Source: Methylacidimicrobium sp. B4
GTDB taxonomy: Bacteria; Verrucomicrobiota; Verrucomicrobiia; Methylacidiphilales; Methylacidiphilaceae
Direction of reading: 5' to 3'
DNA length: 64,000 bases
NCBI RefSeq assembly: GCF_017310545.1
Contig: NZ_CP066203.1
Coordinates: 2,170,001 to 2,234,000 of the forward strand
The position numbers and the translations under genes were made by a program. This document shows positions 58,648 through 64,000 of the stretch, in pieces (position 1 is the first letter of the stretch; each line of letters begins with the position of its first letter). Under the pieces are notes generated by a model that worked only from the letters and a program-made list of their open reading frames with translations, was not told the origin of the DNA and searched no databases.

Positions 58648-60411
58648 ATGACGACAATCCCACCCCCCAAGCCGGATGGACCGCCGGTGCCGGCTGGCGC
58701 ACCACTTCGAGGGAAGCTCTCTGCCAAGGTCGCCTACTTTTCGATGGAGATCGCGGTGGACGAGAAGATTCCCAGCTACAGCGGAGGGCTGGGCGTTTTG
58801 GCGGCCGACACGCTCCGTGCGGCTGCCGGCTCGCTTCTTCCCATGGTCGGCGTCACCCTGCTCTATCGGCGGGGTTATTTCTTTCAACGGTTCGACGCCC
58901 AAGGGTGGCAGCGGGAAGAAGGGGTCGTCTGGTCTCCGGATAGGGTCTTATGCGAGCTCGGCGAGCGCGTGTCGGTCCTTCTCGAGGGGAGGACCGTGCA
59001 GCTGCGCTCGTGGCTCTTTTGGATTCGCGACGCAGGCGAAGGAAGGACTCCAATCCTCTTTCTCGACAGCGATCTCCCCGAGAACTCCGAATGGGATCGC
59101 ACCCTTTCGCATTATCTCTATGGGGGGGATAGCCGCTACCGGCTCTGCCAGGAGGCGATCCTGGGCATCGGCGGGGTCCGCATGCTGCGCAAGCTCGGGT
59201 TTGCTCAGGTCGAGCTCTTTCACATGAACGAGGGGCACTCGAGCCTCCTCATCCTGGAACTTTTGGAGGAGGAGGCGAGGCGCTCCGGACGAACGGAGCC
59301 TGTGGCGGAAGACGTGGAAGCGGTGCGGCGCAAATGCGCGTTCACGACCCACACGCCGGTCTCAGCGGGGCACGACCGCTTTCCACTGGAAATGGTGCGG
59401 AGGACGATCCGTCTGCCTGCGATCGCCGATAGCGAATACCGGGGCCGATTCTGCTGCGCGGGTGAGGTGAACCTCACCCATCTCGCCTTTCAATTCAGCC
59501 ATTACATCAATGGGGTTGCCAAGCGGCACTCCGAGGTCTCGAGGGCTCTCTTCTACCCTGCACGAATCGATTCGATCACCAACGGCATCCATGTTCCCTA
59601 CTGGACGAGCCCTCCCATGCAGGAGCTCTTCGATCGGCATATCCCCGGCTGGCGCGCCGATGCCTTCAGCATCCGGTATGCCATTGCGATTTCCCTGGAG
59701 GAGATTCGGCGAGCGCACGAGGCGAGCAAGGCCGCCCTTCTGGAGCATGTGAACCGGGAGACCAACGCCGGGATGAGCATGGAAGCCCTGACCATCGGGT
59801 TTGCTCGCCGGGCGACCGCGTATAAGAGAGCGGAGCTGATTCTGACTGACATCGAGCGGCTCAAGCGGATGGCTCGGGAGAAGGGGCCGATTCAGCTCCT
59901 CTTCGCCGGCAAGGCCCATCCGCAAGACGACGAAGGGAAGCGGACGATCCAAAGGATCATCCAAGCCCAACCCCTCCTTCTGCCGGATATCCGGATGGTC
60001 TATCTCGCCGAGTACGACCTGGCGCTCGCCCGCCTTCTCGTTGCCGGAGTCGATCTCTGGCTCAACACTCCGCAGCCCCCAATGGAGGCTTCCGGCACGA
60101 GCGGAATGAAAGCAGCCGTCAATGGAGTGCCGAGCCTCTCGGTCCTCGACGGCTGGTGGATTGAAGGATGCATCGAGGGGGTTACGGGCTGGTCGGTCGG
60201 GCCGGACCATTATCAACGCAACGAAAGCTCCGATGTCCGGCGGGATGCCGCCGATCTCTACGCCAAGCTCGAAGGCGTGATCGTGCCGCTCTTCTACGGG
60301 GACGCGGACGGCTTTGCGCGCGTCATGCGGCAGGGAATTGCGCTCAACGCTTCCTTCTTTAACGCGCAGAGAATGTTGCAGCAGTACGTGCTCAAGGCCT
60401 ATTTTGCGTAG
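58648..60411 (+). CDS. glgP: Alpha-glucan (glycogen/maltodextrin) phosphorylase
   Basis: A 587-residue phosphorylase of the shorter (bacterial/archaeal) type. Motifs: VAYFSMEIAVDEKIPSYSGGLGVLAADTLRAAA, HMNEGHSS, TTHTPVSAGHDRF, ITNGIHVPYW, GFARRATAYKRAEL, FAGKAHPQDDEGK, and MEASGTSGMKAAVNGVPSLSVLDGWWIEG (PLP-binding Lys). It releases glucose-1-phosphate from glycogen. It pairs with the debranching enzyme at 17.5 kb and probably works with polyphosphate metabolism downstream. Divergent from namZ across 210 nt. Confidence 0.94.
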   Translation: MTTIPPPKPDGPPVPAGAPLRGKLSAKVAYFSMEIAVDEKIPSYSGGLGVLAADTLRAAAGSLLPMVGVTLLYRRGYFFQRFDAQGWQREEGVVWSPDRVLCELGERVSVLLEGRTVQLRSWLFWIRDAGEGRTPILFLDSDLPENSEWDRTLSHYLYGGDSRYRLCQEAILGIGGVRMLRKLGFAQVELFHMNEGHSSLLILELLEEEARRSGRTEPVAEDVEAVRRKCAFTTHTPVSAGHDRFPLEMVRRTIRLPAIADSEYRGRFCCAGEVNLTHLAFQFSHYINGVAKRHSEVSRALFYPARIDSITNGIHVPYWTSPPMQELFDRHIPGWRADAFSIRYAIAISLEEIRRAHEASKAALLEHVNRETNAGMSMEALTIGFARRATAYKRAELILTDIERLKRMAREKGPIQLLFAGKAHPQDDEGKRTIQRIIQAQPLLLPDIRMVYLAEYDLALARLLVAGVDLWLNTPQPPMEASGTSGMKAAVNGVPSLSVLDGWWIEGCIEGVTGWSVGPDHYQRNESSDVRRDAADLYAKLEGVIVPLFYGDADGFARVMRQGIALNASFFNAQRMLQQYVLKAYFA

Positions 60412-60494
60412 GCGCCCCATCGCAAGACCCGGAGCCGCGACCCATTCGTATGGGTTGTTCCGATTCCGGGAAGAGAGAGCAGGCGCGGACGAAG

Positions 60495-61367
60495 ATGCGT
60501 GCTTCGGATTTTGCAGTCGCCGGGAAAGAGGCGAATCCATTGCGTGGGAGGGATCCCAGCGACACGGCGGGATTCCGTTCGAAGGAAGAGGCCAGGGAGA
60601 AGCTCGAATCGGATGTCAGCAAGCTCGCAGAGCGGCAAGAGGTCTTCTTTGCCGCTCGGTCGTTCGCTCTGTTGGTCGTCCTCCAAGGCATGGACTCTTC
60701 GGGCAAGGACAGTCTGATCCGGCATGTTCTCTCGGGGCTCAATCCGCAAGGGGTCGAGGTAGCGAGCTTTCGCCAGCCGACCGACGAAGAGGTGGCTCAT
60801 GACTACCTTTGGCGCTGCCAGAGACGGCTTCCAGAAAGGGGCAGGATCGGGATCTTCAATCGTTCCTACTATGAGGAGGTGCTCGTCGTCCGGGTCCATC
60901 CGGACCTTTTGCCGACCGAGGGCATGCGAAAGCGGGCGACCAGCCCGGCCTTCTGGTCCGAACGGTACGAGGACATCCTGTCCTTTGAGCGGCATCTCTT
61001 TCGCTCGAGCACGATCCTCGTCAAATTTTTTCTCCATCTTTCCCGAAGAGAGCAGGCCAAGCGTCTCCTTGACCGAATCGACCGACCCGAGAAGCGGTGG
61101 AAGTTTTCCCTGGCGGACGTCCAGGAACGAGAACGCTGGCCCGAGTATGAAAGGGCCTACGAAGAGATGCTTGCGGCCACGAGCGTGGCGCACGCTCCTT
61201 GGTACGTCCTTCCCGCGGATCACAAGTGGGTTACGCAGCTGGCGGCGGCGAGCATCCTGCTCGAACGGTTGGAGGAGCTGAAGCTGCGCTATCCGGAGCC
61301 ACGATCGGAGATCGAGGCGGAGGCGAGCCAGGCAAAGGAGATCTTGAAGCGTGAGCTCGACCAGTGA
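60495..61367 (+). CDS. Polyphosphate kinase 2 family protein
   Basis: A 290-residue PPK2. Walker A-like [105 protein letters not shown] and [19 protein letters not shown] are typical. The usual DAAGKDG is DSSGKDS here. PPK2 moves phosphate between polyphosphate and nucleotides; whether it favours NMP, NDP or NTP cannot be seen. Start taken as ATG 60495; 60450 is the other possibility. The next gene follows at once. Confidence 0.9.
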   Translation: MRASDFAVAGKEANPLRGRDPSDTAGFRSKEEAREKLESDVSKLAERQEVFFAARSFALLVVLQGMDSSGKDSLIRHVLSGLNPQGVEVASFRQPTDEEVAHDYLWRCQRRLPERGRIGIFNRSYYEEVLVVRVHPDLLPTEGMRKRATSPAFWSERYEDILSFERHLFRSSTILVKFFLHLSRREQAKRLLDRIDRPEKRWKFSLADVQERERWPEYERAYEEMLAATSVAHAPWYVLPADHKWVTQLAAASILLERLEELKLRYPEPRSEIEAEASQAKEILKRELDQ

Positions 61368-61389
61368 GCGTGCAGTGACGGAAGCTCCG

Positions 61390-62784
61390 ATGCGGCAGGA
61401 GACGGACAGCCTGGGATCGATCGCCGTTCCGGCCGATCGCTATTACGGGGCGCAGACGGCGCGCTCGCTCGTTCATTTTGCGATCGGGGCGGAGCGGATG
61501 CCGATCGAGGTGATTCGGGCGCTTGCGATGCTGAAGAAGGCGGCGGCACTGGTCAACCAGGGTCTGGGAGTCCTTTCCGGGGAGAGAGCCAGATGGATCG
61601 TCGCGGCCGCAGAGGAGGTGCTGGCGGGAAAGTTTGACGACGAGTTTCCCCTGCGGGTCTGGCAGACCGGGAGCGGCACGCAATCGAACATGAATTGCAA
61701 CGAGGTGATCGCGGGCCGCGCCAATGAGTTGGCCGCAGGGAGACGGGGAGGGAAGGCTCCGATCCACCCCAACGACGATGTCAATCGGTCGCAGTCCTCC
61801 AACGATGCTTTCCCTTCTGCCATGCATCTGGCGGTCGGTCTTGCGCTCCACCAGCGACTCTGTCCGGAATTGGAGCGGATGGTCGATTGCCTGCGGCGGC
61901 GGAGTCGGGAGTTCTCGGGGATCGTAAAGATCGGCCGGACCCACCTGATGGATGCGGTGCCGCTCACGCTCGGGCAGGAGTTCGGGGGGTACGTGGGGCA
62001 GCTCGAGCTGGCGCTAGCCGACCTCCGCGGCCGGATGCCTCCTCTTTACGGGTTGGCGATCGGCGGCACGGCTGTGGGGACGGGGCTCAACGCGCCCGCC
62101 GGCTTTGCGGAGGGAGTCTGCGCCAAGCTGGCGGAGTGGACGGGATTGCCCTTCTTCTCCGCTCCCAACAAGTTTGCCGCCTTGGCTTCCCATGAGCCTC
62201 TTTTGGCCGTCAGCTCTTCCCTGCGCAATCTGGCGGCTGCGCTTCTCAAGCTGGCCAACGACATCCGCTGGATGGGCTCGGGTCCGCGCTGCGGCCTCTC
62301 CGAGCTCCACCTGCCGGAAAACGAGCCGGGATCGTCCATCATGCCGGGAAAGGTCAATCCGACGCAATCGGAGGCGCTGGCCATGGTCTGCATCCAGGTC
62401 ATGGGCGCAGATGCGGCGGTCGGGTTTGCGGGCTCGCAGGGGAATTTCGAGCTCAACGTGTTCAAGCCGATGATCGTGTTCAACGTCCTGAGCGCGATTC
62501 GCCTTTTGGGCGATTCCTGCCGGTCTTTCCGGGTCTTTTGCCTCGAAGGGCTGCAGCCGAATTCAGACGTGCTCCGCAGCGAGGTGGAGCGGTCGCTGAT
62601 GCTCGTGACCGCACTCACCCCGCGGCTGGGTTACGACCGGGCGGCGAAGATCGCGCAGCGGGCTTATCACGAGCGGAAGACCATTCGGGAGGTTTGCCTA
62701 GGGGAGGGGTATCTGTCCATGGAGGAGTTTGATGCGCTGATCCGGCCGGAAGCAATGGTCGGCAACGGAGGAGCAGGGGGGTGA
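61390..62784 (+). CDS. fumC: Fumarate hydratase, class II
   Basis: A 464-residue iron-free fumarase of the TCA cycle. [82 protein letters not shown] and [17 protein letters not shown] (fumarase/aspartase signature with the SS loop) are all seen. ATG at 61390 is preferred; a GTG at 61351 overlaps the preceding gene and adds 13 residues not typical of the family. It overlaps the next gene region by a few bases. Confidence 0.95.
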   Translation: MRQETDSLGSIAVPADRYYGAQTARSLVHFAIGAERMPIEVIRALAMLKKAAALVNQGLGVLSGERARWIVAAAEEVLAGKFDDEFPLRVWQTGSGTQSNMNCNEVIAGRANELAAGRRGGKAPIHPNDDVNRSQSSNDAFPSAMHLAVGLALHQRLCPELERMVDCLRRRSREFSGIVKIGRTHLMDAVPLTLGQEFGGYVGQLELALADLRGRMPPLYGLAIGGTAVGTGLNAPAGFAEGVCAKLAEWTGLPFFSAPNKFAALASHEPLLAVSSSLRNLAAALLKLANDIRWMGSGPRCGLSELHLPENEPGSSIMPGKVNPTQSEALAMVCIQVMGADAAVGFAGSQGNFELNVFKPMIVFNVLSAIRLLGDSCRSFRVFCLEGLQPNSDVLRSEVERSLMLVTALTPRLGYDRAAKIAQRAYHERKTIREVCLGEGYLSMEEFDALIRPEAMVGNGGAGG

Positions 62785-62786
62785 GG

Positions 62787-63263
62787 ATGGGTACGTCTCG
62801 ATTCGTCCCGATGACCGAGGTTCCTCACAGGCGAACGGAGCTCGAGGGGAAAAGGATCGTGGTGACCAATGGGTGCTTCGACCTGCTGCACGTTGGCCAT
62901 CTCCGCTGCCTCGCCTTCGCTCGATCGCTCGGCGACCTGCTCTGGGTCGGGATCAACGACGACCAATCGGTGCGATCGCAGAAAGGGGAGCATCGGCCGA
63001 TTCATCCGGCGTCGGAAAGAGCGGAGCTCCTTGCCGGTCTGCGTCCAGTCGATCTCGTGACGGTCTTCTCGGGCAGGCGGGCGACCCCGTTTCTCCAGGC
63101 GGCTCGGCCGTCGGTCTACGTCAAAGGGGGCGACTACCGGCGGGAGACACTCGATGCCGAGGAGCGGCAAGCCTTGGAAAGCATGGAGGTCGAGATTCAA
63201 TTTTTCCCCCTGGTCGAGGGAAGGTCGACCAGTGCGGCCTGGGAGGCGTGGCAAAAGGGATGA
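62787..63263 (+). CDS. Heptose-1-phosphate adenylyltransferase domain protein (RfaE2/HldE-C)
   Basis: A 158-residue nucleotidyltransferase. VVTNGCFDLLHVGHLRCLAFARSLGDLLWVGINDDQSVRSQKGEHRPIHPASERAELLAGLRPVDLV is the classical CTP-transferase pattern (HxGH; ISSTMTK-like end RSTSAAW). It belongs to the HldE C-terminal / RfaE2 group that makes ADP-heptose for LPS. It is a stand-alone domain here, so the kinase half must be elsewhere. ATG at 62787 or GTG at 62781 (overlapping fumC). Confidence 0.9.
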   Translation: MGTSRFVPMTEVPHRRTELEGKRIVVTNGCFDLLHVGHLRCLAFARSLGDLLWVGINDDQSVRSQKGEHRPIHPASERAELLAGLRPVDLVTVFSGRRATPFLQAARPSVYVKGGDYRRETLDAEERQALESMEVEIQFFPLVEGRSTSAAWEAWQKG

Positions 63264-63871
63264 GTTCCGAGCGCAAGGTGACGCTGGGTGTCCTCGGCTC
63301 GGGGCGCGGAACCAACTTTGCCGCGATCCGGGACGCCATTGCCGCGGGACGGCTTGCCGCATCGATTTCCGTCGTGATCAGCGATCGTGAGGATGCCCCG
63401 ATCCTGGAGCTGGCGCGTGAAGGGAAGATCCCAACGGCGGTCTTGCGGAAGGGAAGTTTCCGCACCTGGCTCGAGCCGGACATTGAAGAAGAGCTCGCCC
63501 AGTGTCTTCGGCGGTTCCGGGTCGACCTGGTGGTTCTCGCCGGGTTCATGCGGGTTCTCAAGGGACCGCTCCTGGCTGCGTATCGGGGCAGAATCCTCAA
63601 TATTCATCCTTCGCTTCTCCCAGCCTTCAAAGGGAAGGAGGCCTGGAGGCAGGCCCTGGAGGCGGGAGCCACCGAGGCGGGATGTACGGTCCACTGGGTG
63701 GAACCCGAGGTCGACAGCGGGCCGATCCTCGGCCAGGCGCGGGTTCCCATCCTGTCCGGAGATACGCCCGAACGCTTGCACGCGCGCATTCAGGAGGCCG
63801 AGCACCGCCTCTACCCGGAGGTCATTCAGAGCGTGATCGATCGAAAGTTATGGCTGGGGATCCACTCATAG
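63260..63871 (+). CDS. purN: Phosphoribosylglycinamide formyltransferase
   Basis: A 203-residue GAR transformylase of purine synthesis. LGVLGSGRGTNFAAIRDAI, VISDREDAPILELA, LVVLAGFMRVL, ILNIHPSLLPAFKGKEAWRQALEAGATEAGCTVHWVEPEVDSGPIL hold the catalytic Asn, His and Asp (N-x-H-P; D-x-G-P-I). It starts inside the preceding gene with an ATGA overlap, so co-translated. The following xseA overlaps its 3' end by about 22 nt. Confidence 0.95.
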   Translation: MSSERKVTLGVLGSGRGTNFAAIRDAIAAGRLAASISVVISDREDAPILELAREGKIPTAVLRKGSFRTWLEPDIEEELAQCLRRFRVDLVVLAGFMRVLKGPLLAAYRGRILNIHPSLLPAFKGKEAWRQALEAGATEAGCTVHWVEPEVDSGPILGQARVPILSGDTPERLHARIQEAEHRLYPEVIQSVIDRKLWLGIHS

Positions 63872-64000
63872 AAGAGCAGGAGCTCGACTTCTGGGGGCAG
63901 ACGAGGGCGGAGAGCGCAGCCGCCGGGGAGAGCGCCCAGAAGCCTCTTTCGGTCAGCGAGCTCAACCGGCGGGTACGCTCCCTTCTGGAGGCGGGCTTTC
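63850..64000 (+). CDS. xseA: Exodeoxyribonuclease VII large subunit (partial)
   Basis: The first 50 residues run to the right edge: MAGDPLIEEQELDFWGQTRA, then a linker and LSVSELNRRVRSLLEAGF. The last part is the conserved start of the XseA N-terminal OB-fold domain. The protein degrades single-stranded DNA together with XseB. The start overlaps purN by 22 nt. The remainder is outside the window. Confidence 0.75.
   Translation, partial: MAGDPLIEEQELDFWGQTRAESAAAGESAQKPLSVSELNRRVRSLLEAGF

Noticed and set aside
58438-58902. Upstream extension of the namZ frame
   Set aside because: The extra residues are not family sequence, lack motifs and overlap the 5' end of glgP.

Overview
This is a GC-rich bacterial chromosome segment with dense, operon-like gene packing. 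Many junctions are 4-nt ATGA/GTGA overlaps, and GTG starts are common. The best inference is a member of the Verrucomicrobiota, possibly an acidophilic Methylacidiphilales-type lineage. Three features support this: a ribonucleotide reductase small subunit of the chlamydial class Ic type, a zinc-free L33 of a form common in this superphylum, and a Hyf-type membrane module plus ba3-type oxidase. No 16S rRNA or tRNA gene is present, so the taxonomy is inference only.

Layout. 1-4582 (minus): membrane arm of a hydrogenase-4/Hyf-like complex, running off the left edge. 4772-7965 (minus): gatC-gatA-gatB, divergent from an archaeal-type proS. 9.7-13.4 kb: a DUF4160/DUF2442 overlapping pair, an exported-looking methyltransferase, a serine-glyoxylate-type aminotransferase and a secreted protein. 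13.6-16.6 kb: a 1.2-kb tandem duplication of a membrane-anchored protein plus a HELGH metallopeptidase; one peptidase copy is truncated. 16.6-24.3 kb: rpe, glycogen debranching enzyme, a 3-hydroxyisobutyryl-CoA hydrolase-like protein, a fused AroA-cytidylate kinase and PlsC. 24.4-28.9 kb: feoA-feoB-small Cys protein, then rpsA. 29.0-31.6 kb: a four-gene ba3-type oxidase operon. 31.8-34.8 kb: an outer-membrane protein, a PQQ-type sugar dehydrogenase and a PEBP protein.

34.9-41.6 kb is the most accessory-looking stretch. Two kinds of gene, a small basic secreted protein and a coiled-coil protein with a nuclease-like C-terminus, occur once at each end in mirrored order. They bracket an orphan TrbL/VirB6-like membrane protein, a small membrane protein, two lipoproteins and an RDD protein. 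No conjugation ATPase, relaxase or integrase is seen.

41.6-64 kb: a DUF4242 protein; an ammonium transporter preceded by an essentially consensus sigma-54 promoter and a possible new small gene; nrdA-nrdB under tandem NrdR boxes, followed by lysA; a P-II-like protein; FmdB-like and OsmC proteins; murB; mlaE-F-D-ispD; rpmG; CHAD; NamZ; glycogen phosphorylase and PPK2; fumC, hldE2-type, purN, and the start of xseA at the right edge.

Functionally the window mixes housekeeping (translation, nucleotide, cell-wall, outer-membrane lipid and isoprenoid genes), energy metabolism (Hyf-like complex, ba3 oxidase, fumarase), storage polymers (glycogen, polyphosphate) and nitrogen acquisition. There are two accessory loci, at 13.6-16.6 and 34.9-41.6 kb.
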